64,000 nucleotides of DNA from Roseovarius sp. THAF27 (GCF_009363655.1 NZ_CP045393.1:2046001-2110000), one strand, 5' to 3'. Shown: positions 27,935 through 38,912, counted from the first letter of the stretch. The notes: generated by a model not told the origin, from the sequence alone. Translations and numbers: made by a program.

Positions 27935-29380
27935 ATGACTGCAATCGAAACTAACCACGGCCATGCCGGGTCCACGCTGGACCCGGAGGGCAACACGCTG
28001 CAGCCGGTCAAGGCCAGCGAAAAGACTTGGGGATGGTTCGCCATCTTCAACGTCTGGGCCAACGACGTTCAGTCGCTGTTCGGCTATTCGCTGGTGGCGT
28101 CGCTGTTCATATCCTACGGAGTCAGCGGCTGGACCGCCTTTGCGGCGCTGATCGCCGCGGGCCTCTTTACCATGTGGATGGTCAACCTGTCCGGCGCGCC
28201 GGGCGAGAAATACGGCATCCCCTACCCGGTTCTGGCCCGCGCCAGCCTTGGCACCAGCGGCGCGCGCCTGCCCGCGGTTTTGCGGGCGACGGTCGCGGTG
28301 TTCTGGTACGGTGTGCAGGTCTACTTTGCCTCCACGGCAGTTGCGCTGCTGATCCGGTCCCTGACCGGGATCGAGGCCGGGGGCGCCGAGGTTCTTGGCC
28401 TGACCGGGATCGACTGGCTGTCGTTCTTCATCGTCTGGGCCTTTCATATCGTGATTTTCTGGCGCGGCATGAACTGGGTCGAGACCTTCCTGAATATCGC
28501 CGGTCCGCTTGTCTACCTGGTGATGATCGGCCTGCTGATCGTGCTGTGGCAAAAGGCCGACGGCCAGCTGCTCGAGGCGACGGCCACGATCTTTGCCAAC
28601 CCGGATGCGACTTTCCTCACCGAGTTCAACGGCTTCGTCGCGATCGTCGGCACGATGGTGGCCTATTTCGCCGCCGTGATGATCAACTTCAGCGATTTCT
28701 CGCGTTATTCCCGCGACAAGCGGTCGATGGTGATGGGCAACCTGGTGGGGCTGCCGTTCAACATGATCCTGTTCTCGGCGCTGGCCCTGCTGACCACCGC
28801 GGGCGCGGCTGTCGTCTTTGGCGAGGAAATCACCAACCCCAGCCTTATCGTCGAGCGCACCGACAGCGTGCTGCTGGGGGTCATCGCCGCGCTGACCTTC
28901 TTTGCGGCCACGGTCGGGATCAACCTTGTCGCCAATTTCATCCCGGCGGTGAACGGCATCGCCAACCTCGCGCCGGAAAAGATCAGCTTTCGCAAGGCGG
29001 GGCTGATCACCTCGTTCCTGGCGCTGATCATCGGCGGGTTCTGGACCAGCTTCATCAGCGAGGTCGGCATCAGCGGCTTCGTCAACACGCTGGGGGCGAC
29101 GCTGGCCCCGGTCTTCGGGATCATGATCGTGGACTACTACCTGCATCGCGGGCAAAGCCTGGATTTGGATGACCTCTACGACATGTCCGGGGGGCGCTAT
29201 CACTACAGCAACGGCTGGAACCTGACCGCGGTCAAGGTGTTCGCCATCGCCGCGATCTTCTCGGTCGCGACGGTCTGGGTGCCGTGGTTCGGGTTTCTGT
29301 CCGGGTACAACTGGGTGATCGGAGCCTGCCTTGGCGGCGCGTTGTACTACGCGATGGCCAGGACGTCCGCCACGACCTGA
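27935..29380 (+). CDS. NCS1 family purine/allantoin permease (second copy)
   Basis: A 481-residue symporter with about 12 helices. It starts with ETNHGHAGSTLDPEGNTLQPVKASEKTWG-like soluble residues, then WGWFAIFNVWANDVQSLFGYS. It has the NCS1 site segments GVSGWTAFAALIAAG and LRATVAVFWYGVQVYFAS. It is clearly divergent from the first copy, so it is not a recent duplication and may carry a different purine derivative. Last gene of the cluster. Confidence 0.88.
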   Translation: MTAIETNHGHAGSTLDPEGNTLQPVKASEKTWGWFAIFNVWANDVQSLFGYSLVASLFISYGVSGWTAFAALIAAGLFTMWMVNLSGAPGEKYGIPYPVLARASLGTSGARLPAVLRATVAVFWYGVQVYFASTAVALLIRSLTGIEAGGAEVLGLTGIDWLSFFIVWAFHIVIFWRGMNWVETFLNIAGPLVYLVMIGLLIVLWQKADGQLLEATATIFANPDATFLTEFNGFVAIVGTMVAYFAAVMINFSDFSRYSRDKRSMVMGNLVGLPFNMILFSALALLTTAGAAVVFGEEITNPSLIVERTDSVLLGVIAALTFFAATVGINLVANFIPAVNGIANLAPEKISFRKAGLITSFLALIIGGFWTSFISEVGISGFVNTLGATLAPVFGIMIVDYYLHRGQSLDLDDLYDMSGGRYHYSNGWNLTAVKVFAIAAIFSVATVWVPWFGFLSGYNWVIGACLGGALYYAMARTSATT

Positions 29381-29396
29381 CCCTTGCACGCATGAC

Positions 29397-29424
29397 GGCC
29401 GGCGGCAGGATCATGCCGCCGGCC
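29397..29424 (+). terminator. Terminator-like hairpin at the end of the allantoin cluster
   Basis: An 11-bp perfect stem (GGCCGGCGGCA / TGCCGCCGGCC) with a 6-nt loop, 16 bases after the permease stop. A weak CCCTTTT follows at about 29443. Confidence 0.6.
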
Positions 29425-29547
29425 TGTCAGACAACGTGCAGCCCTTTTGGCCCGGTCCATCCCCGGACAAGGCGCACATGCGCCGCACGAGAGCGGCCGC
29501 TTCCCCGAAAGGCGCCTTCACATTCCAAACTCCCCGGCGGCGGCCTG

Positions 29548-29682
29548 ATGAGCAAGATCGTTCCGGTCGAGGATGCCGCCACCGTCGCCACCTGTTTCGA
29601 ACTCATGCGGCAACTCCGTCCGCATCTTCTGCTGACGGCTGTTGGTCCTGGTCATGCGCCGCATCGGCAATCCTTGCCATAG
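29548..29682 (+). pseudogene. N-terminal fragment of a GNAT acetyltransferase
   Basis: The frame beginning MSKIVPVEDAATVATCFELM continues with RQLRPHL, the usual start of a GNAT N-acetyltransferase. It then leaves the family within about 30 residues and stops after about 44. No remaining part of the fold is visible downstream in any frame. It appears to be the stump left by a deletion. The rest of the 29425-29816 gap holds nothing else I can support. Confidence 0.5.
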
Positions 29683-29781
29683 AGCGAGCCACGGTGAGAG
29701 ATTTGCGCAAAGCGGGGCCCTCAGGACTCCCCCTGGCGGGTCGAAAATCGAAAGCCGAAGTCCCGACCGGGCACGGCCAAA

Positions 29782-29806
29782 CGTCATAACAGAGAGCTTT
29801 ATGACG
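29782..29806. promoter_or_regulatory. Inverted repeat before the FhuF-like gene
   Basis: CGTCATA and TATGACG are 7-bp arms around an 11-nt centre, ending 10 bases before the ATG at 29817. This could be an operator or a leader hairpin close to the ribosome site (GAGG). I cannot assign a regulator. Confidence 0.35.
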
Positions 29807-29816
29807 AGGTAACGCA

Positions 29817-30713
29817 ATGTGCGATGGCAGCGACCGCGGGTTCGGCACCCATCCAAACCCGCTCGAATTGGCTGGGAAAGTCGGTGGCCAGCCCGACGGG
29901 GAGCACGCCGGGCGCGACGTTTCACGCATCCCGGGCAACGTCCTGCCGTGCAGCGAGTTCTTTGCCGACGACGCAGCCCTTCTGAAGGCGTTCGAGTATC
30001 AGCGCAGCTTTTGCCTCGACGCGGACACCAAAGCCTCCGCGACCTTCATGTTGTCCGACTATATCGCGGTATTGATGAAAGTGCTGATCCCGCTCTTCAT
30101 GCATCACCGGATCGTGCCAAGCCTCGCCCCCCGGAATGTTGGGCTGAGCTTTCACCAGGCCACCGACCAGCCGACCGATCCGTCCCAACCACAGCCAAGG
30201 ACGATGCGTGTCGTCTTTTTGTCTTCCGATCTCGCGGCAGCGCCGGACCTGTCGGCCATTCCCACCCGGGAGGGTGCCACGAAGCCGGACCTGGCCGAAG
30301 CACTCAGAACGGAAACCGAACGCCATTTCGCGCCACTGATCTCTCGTCTGAGCGCCCTTTCCGGGCTGGCGCCTGCCGCATTCTGGCGCCTCGTGGCGGA
30401 TGGTATCGCGGCGGAATTTCTGACGGTCGGCAAAAACACAGGCGAGGAAGCGCCTGCCAAGGCCCTGGCGTTGAGGATCGTGAAAACGGAAGGCTCTCCG
30501 CTGAACAATGCACAGCTGCATTTCTTCGACCTCGAGCTGGCCGTCGCGGGCGAGCCGTCCAACCGCGTTTGCCTGCGCGCACGTGGAGGATGCTGCCGGT
30601 ACTATACGGTCGAGGCGGGCAGGTTCTGTACCACCTGCGTTCTGAAGACCCCTGCCCCACGCAACCGCGATCTTCGGATCGCTCTTCGCCGGCGCTTCGG
30701 ATTGAGCGATTAG
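29817..30713 (+). CDS. FhuF-like siderophore-iron reductase
   Basis: A 298-residue protein with a helical IucA/IucC-FhuF-type core and a C-terminal 2Fe-2S motif CC-x10-C-x2-C (RGGCCRYYTVEAGRFCTTC, about residues 260-278), the hallmark of FhuF. It would reduce ferric siderophore in the cytoplasm to free iron. ATG 29817 has GAGG upstream. It is followed by a broken TonB receptor gene, so its original uptake system appears lost. This frame itself looks intact. Confidence 0.8.
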   Translation: MCDGSDRGFGTHPNPLELAGKVGGQPDGEHAGRDVSRIPGNVLPCSEFFADDAALLKAFEYQRSFCLDADTKASATFMLSDYIAVLMKVLIPLFMHHRIVPSLAPRNVGLSFHQATDQPTDPSQPQPRTMRVVFLSSDLAAAPDLSAIPTREGATKPDLAEALRTETERHFAPLISRLSALSGLAPAAFWRLVADGIAAEFLTVGKNTGEEAPAKALALRIVKTEGSPLNNAQLHFFDLELAVAGEPSNRVCLRARGGCCRYYTVEAGRFCTTCVLKTPAPRNRDLRIALRRRFGLSD

Positions 30714-30722
30714 GCGCGGAAA

Positions 30723-30757
30723 GGACCATTGCGAATATTTTTTTACGAGAATGGTCC
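30723..30757. promoter_or_regulatory. Inverted repeat between the FhuF-like gene and the receptor remnant
   Basis: GGACCATT and AATGGTCC (8-bp arms) enclose a 19-nt A+T-rich centre with an eight-T run, 9 bases after the FhuF-like stop. It is either a terminator-like structure or a binding site before the receptor gene. Confidence 0.4.
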
Positions 30758-30856
30758 CAAGCGCAATGGCCCAAACGTCAGATAAGGGAACGGATCACAG
30801 CCGCCGCCACGCATCCGCGACAACCCAAGACAGATCGCGATGACGCGGAGGGCAGA

Positions 30857-33294
30857 ATGACACAGAATACCGAGGCTTGGCGCAACGCAGCACGCGTGCG
30901 AAAAACGTCCGTGAAGCCGACAATGGCCGCAGCAATACTGGCAAGCATTTGTCTGGCGACAGACGCTCCGGCCCAAAGCTTTCCCGCAACGGCGGACGCA
31001 CAGAAGATATCGGTCGCAGCGGGAAGCCTGACACAGGGTCTCAATGACCTGGCGCGGCAGACCGGCCTGCAGATCCTCTTCGATCCCGCGCTTGCCTCCC
31101 GAACATCGACGCCCTGGACTTGCTGCTTTCGGGCACGGGACTGGAGCCGCGCTTTGCCGGCGCCAACCAGGTCGTGCTGGAACGGAAAGCCGACGAGAGT
31201 GCCGCGACAATGCAGGATGGTGCCGTCAACCTGGGCACGATCACCATCTATGGCAACAGGAGCGCGACCACGCTCGGAAGCACCGATGCAAGTGTCGGCA
31301 TCGTCGGCTCGGACCAGATCCGCGACGGTCAGATCCGGTCTTTCCGGGACTCCTTCCGTCGACTGGGCAACGTCATCGATGGCGACTGGACGGATAACGG
31401 GTTCATCATCCGCGGCGTAAACTCCGAGGGATTGGTGCCGGGCGGAGCACCTCTGGCCTCGCTCTATGTCGATGGTGTCCAGCAGACGAGCCAAGGCACA
31501 CGGCGCGGCGCCCGCTCCCTGTGGGATGTCGAACAGGTCGAAGTCTACCGTGGCCCCCAGTCAACGCTTTCGGGCCGGGCTGCAATGGCCGGGGCACTCT
31601 ATATCAAGACAAAGGACCCTGTCTTCGAGAAGGAAGGAGAGATCTCCGGAACCATCGGTTCGAACGGCCTTCGCGGCACCGCATTCATGCTGAACACGCC
31701 GCTCAAGAACAACCAGGTGGCGCTTCGCTTCTCCGGGGTCTTCGAAAGAAGCGAGAACGATATCGAGTATCCGACGTTCTCGTCCTTCACCCATCTGGAC
31801 GATTTCACCACCGACACGAACTACCAGATTCGGGCCAAACTGCTGTTTGAACCGAAGGCTTCCCCATCCACGCGCGCCCTGCTGAGCTACTCGTTCTCGC
31901 ACGACGATCCCTACGTCCGCGATATCGGAGGGCCGGGCCTTGGCTTCGACTTTGATGACGAGCGCGGGGACTTCACGATCCCCGCCTATGTCGAACATCG
32001 CCCGACCGACGTGCACAATCTCGGCCTTGAGGTCACCCACGATCTGACAAACGCGCTGCGTTTCACCTCGATGACGGCCTTCAGCTACTCGGACACCCAA
32101 CGGCAATCGCCGAATTACCGGACACCGGGTGAGATCAACACCTATCACGGGCACTATAGAAACCTGTTGGCGTCCCAGGAGTTTCGCCTCAATTACGAAG
32201 ACGAAAGGCTGACCTGGGTCGCGGGGCTCTACGCCGCCTACGAGCACGAGGACAACTTTTACGACCGGACCATCTATGACTACCGGAACCAGGTCCAACG
32301 CAACGAAAGCTCCAGCGAAAACTACGCGATTTTCGGTGAGGCGACCTATGAGGTGATCCCGACGGTGAATGTCACACTTGGCGGACGCCTCGACTACACC
32401 CGTCAGGATATCCGCCAATACCTTGAAAGGACCGAACCCCTGGGGGGAGTCACCACGGTTCGCACCGCGTCGGACAACCGGCGGAGTTACGAGTCGGCCC
32501 GGCAGCTCTTTGGCGCAGCGGGACAGGCAATCGAATCCGACCCGGACCTCCGCGCCTTCGAGGCGAAGCCAGCCAGGCCGGCAGGCCCTAAGATTGCGGT
32601 CATCGCCGTGGCACTTGCCATTGGCATCGGCAGCTTTTTCTGGGCCGACGGCCCCATGCGGCTGCGGGCCGATCTGATCGCCGGGATTGACGAGATGCCG
32701 CGGGTAACGCTCGGGGATGGCTCGGTGGTGCAACTGAACGCGGGGTCCGCGATCGCGGTCGATCTCGACCCGGGACAGCGCAGCGTTCATCTGATGCGCG
32801 GCCAGGCCTATTTCGAGGTCGCGCCCGATCGCGATCGACCTTTCTCCGTAACCGCTGGCACGACCACTGTCGTCGCTCTCGGCACCGCATTCGATGTTCG
32901 GCTCGGCCAAGCCGATATCGCGGTCACGGTGACCGAGCATAGCGTTCTCCTTGACCTAGGCGAAGACAGGACAACGCAACTGAACGAGGGGCAACAGGGG
33001 CGATACCAGATCGCCGGCGCACAGCTTACCGTGGAAGACTCCGATCATCACCGCGCCCTGGCATGGCGAGACGGCAAGCTGCTTCTCGACGACACCCCGA
33101 TCGACGAAATCATCACTGAAATCGACAAACGAATGTCCGGGAGAATTTTCGTGACAGGGGCCTCCCTCGACAAAAGACGACTGAGCGGGACCATCGACAT
33201 CACCGATCCGGTTGCTGCTCTGTCCTTTATCGAGCAGGCGCTTGATGCCAGGACACTTCAAATCGGACCGATGATCATCATGAGGCTTGACTAG
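30857..33294 (+). pseudogene. Frameshifted TonB-dependent receptor joined in frame to a FecR C-terminal part
   Basis: Reading from ATG 30857, a signal peptide (ends TDAPAQS) and an STN domain (ISVAAGSLTQGLNDLARQTG, LQILFDPALASR) are followed by a frame change near 31095-31110. The second frame resumes the STN end (LDLLLSGTGLEPRFAGANQV) and goes through the plug (DVEQVEVYRGPQSTLSGRAA) into about half of the beta-barrel. Near 32480-32500 the receptor stops at TASDNRRSYE, and a FecR protein continues without its N-terminal domain: one membrane helix (IAVIAVALAIGIGSFFWADG) and a periplasmic part (VTLGDGSVVQLNAGSAIAVD), ending in a second STN-like region. No sigma factor gene is present. Probably non-functional. 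Confidence 0.8.
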
Positions 33295-33363
33295 GCCCAG
33301 GACCCTGCCCTGACACGCGCGCCGGAGGCGCCACAGCGTCACGTGATGATATATTCGGGAAAA

Positions 33364-33440
<77 letters not shown>

Positions 33441-33449
33441 CTGGTCGAC

Positions 33450-33478
33450 GCTATAACTCGTTCGGTCCAGTGCCGCAA
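33450..33478 (-). promoter_or_regulatory. Predicted promoter of tRNA-Arg
   Basis: Reading leftward, TTGCGG (33478-33473) and TATAGC (33455-33450) are separated by exactly 17 bp, and the tRNA begins 10 bases after the -10 box. Confidence 0.55.
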
Positions 33479-33523
33479 CGGCGAAAACGCCCGCGATGTG
33501 GTGCAGGCCGCGGGAGGTGTCGT

Positions 33524-33547
33524 GGCCCGGGCGGACGCGCCCGGGCC
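33524..33547 (-). terminator. Hairpin after the small lipoprotein gene
   Basis: A perfect 10-bp stem (GGCCCGGGCG / CGCCCGGGCC, loop GACG), 7 bases beyond the stop at 33555. It likely closes the suf transcript before tRNA-Arg. There is no T-run. Confidence 0.5.
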
Positions 33548-33554
33548 GCACGGG

Positions 33555-33854
33555 TCAGGGACGCGCGCCGCCCTGGGTGCCGGCGCCCTGGTTGCCCCCG
33601 CCGCTCGACTGAGGCTGGCCCGTGGGGTTGCGCGGGGTTTGCGGATAGTCGTCCGGCAGGCATTCCTCGCCGCCGCCGGCAGTGCCTTGCTGGCCGCCGC
33701 CCGGACAGCCGCCGCCGCCCCCGTCGCTGTCATACTTGGTCATGATCGGGTCGGGCGTGATCGCGGCCCGGCTCGGGGTCGTGGGGGGCTCGGTGCAGGC
33801 CGACAGGCTGGCGCCCATCAGGGCGACGAAGGCGGTTGTGTGAAGTTTGAACAT
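33555..33854 (-). CDS. Small glycine-rich lipoprotein, hypothetical
   Basis: 99 residues. A lipoprotein signal (MFKLHTTAFVALMGASLSAC, Cys about 20) is followed by a low-complexity tail rich in Gly, Pro and Gln (DGGGGGCPGGGQQGTAGGG). An AAGGAG ribosome site precedes the ATG. It is downstream of sufS on the same strand, 68 bases away. No recognised domain. Confidence 0.7.
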   Translation of the reverse strand: MFKLHTTAFVALMGASLSACTEPPTTPSRAAITPDPIMTKYDSDGGGGGCPGGGQQGTAGGGEECLPDDYPQTPRNPTGQPQSSGGGNQGAGTQGGARP

Positions 33855-33922
33855 GATGCTCTCCTTGGTGGTCCGGCCATGGGTCGGCCCGCCAGGAGGA
33901 TCCGTTCAAACTTTTCCGGCCG

Positions 33923-35143
<1,221 letters not shown>

Positions 35144-35144
35144 C

Positions 35145-35756
35145 TCAGATAGCTCCTGTAAATCCGCCCGCGATGCCGCCGATGACGCCCATGATGATCG
35201 AAAGGCCGATCAGCACGCCGAATATGGCGACGATCATCACGCCGAAGGCCTTCAGCGGGCTGTCGAAGGCGTGCGCCACGTCCAGCATGTTGGACACCGC
35301 CCACATCCACCACACGAGGAAGACCAGCAGTCCCAGCGACGACACGAAGGGGATGAAAAGGCCCAGAATGGTAAACCCGGCCACCAGCACGAAGCTGACC
35401 GCCTGCAACAAGGTGACCACGGCCAGCACCTCGGGGACCGTGCCCCGGCCGCCAAGCGCGCGGCCGATCCAGAACAGCATGAAGACCGAAAAGACCGCCC
35501 GCGCCCATTGCATGCCAGCGAAGATCAGCGGCGAGCTGTAGACCGGCGACGCTTCCAGCATACGCCCCAGGTCGCCCTCGGGCATCGGCGCGGCCTGCAC
35601 CAGCGCGGCGACCAGCGCAGAGGTCACGACCGAAATCAGCGACAGCGCGATCCACAGCGCCTGAACCGGCCACCTCAGGGCGATCATTTGCTCGGCGCCC
35701 ATGCGCGGGTCGCGGATGGTGGTTGCGAAAAGGGGTTTCAGCACCGCCGCGTTCAT
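35145..35756 (-). CDS. YIP1 family membrane protein
   Basis: 203 residues with about five hydrophobic helices (for example ALWIALSLISVVTSALVAALV, VLAVVTLLQAVSFVLVAGFTILGLFI, FGVMIVAIFGVLIGLSIIMGVIGG). It matches the bacterial YIP1-like layout. Its position between sufD and sufS is conserved in Rhodobacterales suf operons, but I know of no assigned role. The ATG overlaps the stop of the preceding gene (ATGA). Confidence 0.75.
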   Translation of the reverse strand: MNAAVLKPLFATTIRDPRMGAEQMIALRWPVQALWIALSLISVVTSALVAALVQAAPMPEGDLGRMLEASPVYSSPLIFAGMQWARAVFSVFMLFWIGRALGGRGTVPEVLAVVTLLQAVSFVLVAGFTILGLFIPFVSSLGLLVFLVWWMWAVSNMLDVAHAFDSPLKAFGVMIVAIFGVLIGLSIIMGVIGGIAGGFTGAI

Positions 35757-36238
35757 GTCTGCCCCCATCCGGCTTCGCGCAGGTCGGACAGCCAGACCCA
35801 CAGAAACGCCACAAGCCATATCGCGCCCACCGCCGTCAAGCCCGGGCCGGGGCCGATGAACCCCGCCACGAGGCCATGCAGCAGCTTGATCGGGCTGGCC
35901 ACCAGCCACGCCCAGAACAGCGCCAGCCGCGTGGCATAGGTCGAGGCGCGCCCGCCCATCAGGCGCAGCACAAGCTGGGTGATCGTCCCGATGGCGTAGA
36001 AGATCAGCGGCGCGATGAAGATCCACCCCAGCAGCGCCCCGCCCAGCATCGGGTTCAGCTCCTGCCCGGTCAGGTGCGCCTCGCGCGCCAGGCGCGGCCA
36101 TTCGGACACGAAGAAGATCGCGCAGCCGGCCATCAGGATGGCCAGCGCACGCCCTTCATTCGCGCCCATCGCCAGCAGGCGACGGAACACCGTTCGCGGG
36201 CCGCGATAGGCGGCCACGATATCGGTGGTGACCGGCAT
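35753..36238 (-). CDS. YIP1-like membrane protein
   Basis: 161 residues, about four helices (ALAILMAGCAIFFVSEW, GALLGWIFIAPLIFYAIGTI, LALFWAWLVASPIKLLHGLVAG, AVGAIWLVAFLWVWLSDL). It begins PVTTDIVAAYRGPRTVFRRLL and overlaps sufD by one base at its start. It resembles its downstream neighbour, and the pair may form a complex. Confidence 0.75.
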   Translation of the reverse strand: MPVTTDIVAAYRGPRTVFRRLLAMGANEGRALAILMAGCAIFFVSEWPRLAREAHLTGQELNPMLGGALLGWIFIAPLIFYAIGTITQLVLRLMGGRASTYATRLALFWAWLVASPIKLLHGLVAGFIGPGPGLTAVGAIWLVAFLWVWLSDLREAGWGQT

Positions 36239-37524
36239 CAGCCGCGCCGCCGCACCAGCCAGCCTTCGAGGCGCTCGACGATCCCGTCGCGCAGGCCCTC
36301 GTCCTCGATCTCTTCCACCGCCTCGGCCAGGAAGGCCAGCGTCAGAAGGTCGGTGGCGATGGGCCTGGGCACGCCGCGCGCGCGCAGGTAAAAGAGCGCC
36401 TCCTCGTCGATCGCGCCCGAGGTCGAGCCATGCGAGCAGGCCACATCGTCGGCGTAGATTTCCAGCTCCGGCTTGGCCAGGAACTCGCTGTCGCCATCCA
36501 GCAGCAGCGACTGGCTGATCTGGTAACCGTCGGTCTTCTGCGCGCCCGCTTTCACCAGGATCTTACCCTGGAAGACGCCGGTGGCACCGTTGCGCAGGAC
36601 CTTCTTGAACACCTGCCGGCTTTCGCAATTCTCGGCGTCATGGGTGATGAAGACGGTGTCGTCATGGTGGAAATCACCGTCGCCCACGCAGGCGCCCGCG
36701 ACATGCGCAATGGCATCGTCGCCGGTCAGCTCGATCACGCATTCATTGCGCGTCAGCACGCCGTTGGCGGTCATGGTGAACGACTTGAAGGCGCTTTCCC
36801 GTCCCAGCCGCGCGAAGATATGCGTGACCGCGCGCCGCTCGTGGTCGCGCCCTTGCGTGCGCACGTGGTTGAACGCGGCGGTGTCGGCCACCTCGACCTC
36901 CATCACCTTGTTGAACCGCGCGGCGGCGGGACCGTTTTCCAGCACGGTCAACTCGGCGCCCGAATCCAGCTTGATCACGTGGTGCAGGATCGCGTCGGAA
37001 GTCTCTGATTCGTGGTGATAAATCAGGTTTATCGGCTTCGATGCCTTGCCGGTCACGTGGATCAGCACGCCGTCAGTGGCGGCCGCCGTGTTGAGCGTCG
37101 CGAGGGGCCGCGCCACCGGCGTCTGGCCATTCGTTTCCAGCGCGCCGTAAAGGTCCTTGGCCCAGTGAATGTCGGCCTGCCCGGCCTCGGCCAGACGGTC
37201 GATCTTCACGCCTTCGAGGCTCAGGTCGTCGCTGGCATCCGCGTCGAACACACCGTCGCGGAACACGATCTTCAGGCGCTCGACATCGTCGAACATCTCG
37301 GTCTCGTCGCTCTCGAACACCGCGGCCTTGGGCGCCTCGGCGTCGACCAGCGTGTCGGGGCGGGTGAATTTCCAGTATTCATCCCGCGCGTGCGGCAGGC
37401 CCGCGGCCCGCAGCCGCGCCAGCGCATCCTCGCGCGGCGCTTTCGTCCAGCCCGACGCCTCGGGCAGGCTCAGCGCGGCAAGGCGCGCCTCAGTGGCGTC
37501 CTGTTTCGCTTGGGGCAAGGCCAT
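36238..37524 (-). CDS. sufD: Fe-S cluster assembly protein SufD
   Basis: A 428-residue beta-helix scaffold subunit of SufBCD. The C-terminal core shows the SufD signatures RNECVIELTGDDAIAHVAGACVGDGDFHHDDTV, VFQGKILVKAGAQKTDGYQ, and EIYADDVACSHGSTSGAIDEEALFYLRARGV, with the conserved CSHGS Cys/His. Stop and start codons overlap with sufC (TAATG) and the YIP1-like gene. Confidence 0.95.
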   Translation of the reverse strand: MALPQAKQDATEARLAALSLPEASGWTKAPREDALARLRAAGLPHARDEYWKFTRPDTLVDAEAPKAAVFESDETEMFDDVERLKIVFRDGVFDADASDDLSLEGVKIDRLAEAGQADIHWAKDLYGALETNGQTPVARPLATLNTAAATDGVLIHVTGKASKPINLIYHHESETSDAILHHVIKLDSGAELTVLENGPAAARFNKVMEVEVADTAAFNHVRTQGRDHERRAVTHIFARLGRESAFKSFTMTANGVLTRNECVIELTGDDAIAHVAGACVGDGDFHHDDTVFITHDAENCESRQVFKKVLRNGATGVFQGKILVKAGAQKTDGYQISQSLLLDGDSEFLAKPELEIYADDVACSHGSTSGAIDEEALFYLRARGVPRPIATDLLTLAFLAEAVEEIEDEGLRDGIVERLEGWLVRRRG

Positions 37525-38279
37525 TACGCCACCTCCGCCTTGATCTCGGCATACCCGTTCTTCTCGACCTCAAGGGCCAGTTCAGGCCCGCCGGTTTTAA
37601 CGATGCGGCCATCGGACATGATGTGCACCACGTCGGGTTTGATGTGGTCCAACAGGCGCTGGTAGTGCGTGATCACCAGGAACCCGCGACCCTGATCGCG
37701 CAGCGCGTTCACGCCTTGCGACACCAGCTTCATCGCGTCCACGTCAAGGCCGGAATCCGTCTCGTCCAGGATGCACATTTTCGGTTCCAGAACAGCCATT
37801 TGCAGGATCTCGTTGCGCTTCTTCTCACCGCCCGAGAAGCCGACGTTGACGGGGCGCTTCAGCATGTCGTTGCTCATCTCCAGCGTGGCCGCCTTCTCGC
37901 GCACCAGCTTGAGGAAATCGGCGGCGCTGATCTCGTCCTGCCCGCGCGCCTTGCGCTGCGCGTTCAGGGCGGTGCGCATGAAGGTCATGTTGCCCACGCC
38001 GGGGATCTCGACCGGGTATTGAAACGCCAGGAAAAGCCCCGCCGCGGCGCGCTCTTCGGGTTCCATGTCCAGGATGTCCTCGCCTTCCAGCGTGGCCGTC
38101 CCGCCCGTGACCTCATAGCCGTCACGGCCCGACAGAACATAGCTCAGCGTCGACTTGCCAGAGCCGTTCGGCCCCATGATCGCGTGCACCTTGCCCGCCT
38201 CGACGGTCAGGTCGACGCCTTTCAGGATGGTCTTGTCCTCGTCTTCAAGATCGACCTTCAGGCCTTTGATCTCCAACAT
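37524..38279 (-). CDS. sufC: Fe-S cluster assembly ATPase SufC
   Basis: A 251-residue ABC-type ATPase of the SufBCD complex. Walker A GPNGSGKSTLSYVL is at about 36-49, with the ABC signature SGGEKKRNEILQMAVLEP, Walker B MCILDETDSGLDVD, and switch His in FLVITHYQRLLD. A GAGAG ribosome site precedes the ATG. Confidence 0.97.
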   Translation of the reverse strand: MLEIKGLKVDLEDEDKTILKGVDLTVEAGKVHAIMGPNGSGKSTLSYVLSGRDGYEVTGGTATLEGEDILDMEPEERAAAGLFLAFQYPVEIPGVGNMTFMRTALNAQRKARGQDEISAADFLKLVREKAATLEMSNDMLKRPVNVGFSGGEKKRNEILQMAVLEPKMCILDETDSGLDVDAMKLVSQGVNALRDQGRGFLVITHYQRLLDHIKPDVVHIMSDGRIVKTGGPELALEVEKNGYAEIKAEVA

Positions 38280-38308
38280 CTTTCTCTCCTTTTCCTGTCG
38301 CTGCCCCC

Positions 38309-38911
38309 TCAGGGGCGCAGCATCATCTCGATCACGTTCAACAGCTCGTTCTGCGGCAGGTTCAGCGGTTTAATCTCGAACCCCGCCATGCGCCCCGTCA
38401 TCTGCGGGGCGCCAATGAAATTCTCGACCACGTGGTACTGCTTGCGCCGCTTGTAGTCGTCGACGAACAGCTGCACCGGCCGCTCGGTGCGCAGCGCCGT
38501 GGCCATCACGCATCCCGTCCGAAACCGGCCATCCACCAGCACCACGTCGGGCTGTCGGAATTCGGGCAGATCCCAGACCTCCAGCGGATAGCGCGGATAG
38601 CGCATGTACTGCTCCGCGTCGGTCGGATAACCCCACTCTTTCGTCGGGCCTATGTCGGACCAGATCACGTCCACCTCGGTGCCTTTCGCGGGCGCGTTCT
38701 CGTCGAACCAGCCGCGCATCATCAGCGCCCAGTCCTTGTCGCTTTCGACCGAAAAGACCCGCTTGCCCGGCATCTCGCCCGCCATCACGGTCGACCCGCC
38801 CGACCCGTATTCCAGGATCACGTCTGCACCCGCGTAGGCCGCGCGCAGCACCTCCGCCTCGGCCTCCGGCAGCGTCAGCTCGGGCCGCGATATGGTGGCG
38901 GTCGGGGTCAT
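38309..38911 (-). CDS. Methyltransferase-like protein, function unknown
   Basis: 200 residues with a Rossmann-like pattern: ILEYGSGGSTVMAGEMPGKRVFSVESD resembles SAM-binding motif I and the acidic loop, and QPDVVLVDGRFRTGCVMATAL follows. Some required residues for methyl transfer cannot be judged. It is embedded in the suf operon between ybjQ-like and sufC genes. The start is 2 bases before the preceding stop. Confidence 0.65.
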   Translation of the reverse strand: MTPTATISRPELTLPEAEAEVLRAAYAGADVILEYGSGGSTVMAGEMPGKRVFSVESDKDWALMMRGWFDENAPAKGTEVDVIWSDIGPTKEWGYPTDAEQYMRYPRYPLEVWDLPEFRQPDVVLVDGRFRTGCVMATALRTERPVQLFVDDYKRRKQYHVVENFIGAPQMTGRMAGFEIKPLNLPQNELLNVIEMMLRP

Positions 38912-38912
38912 G

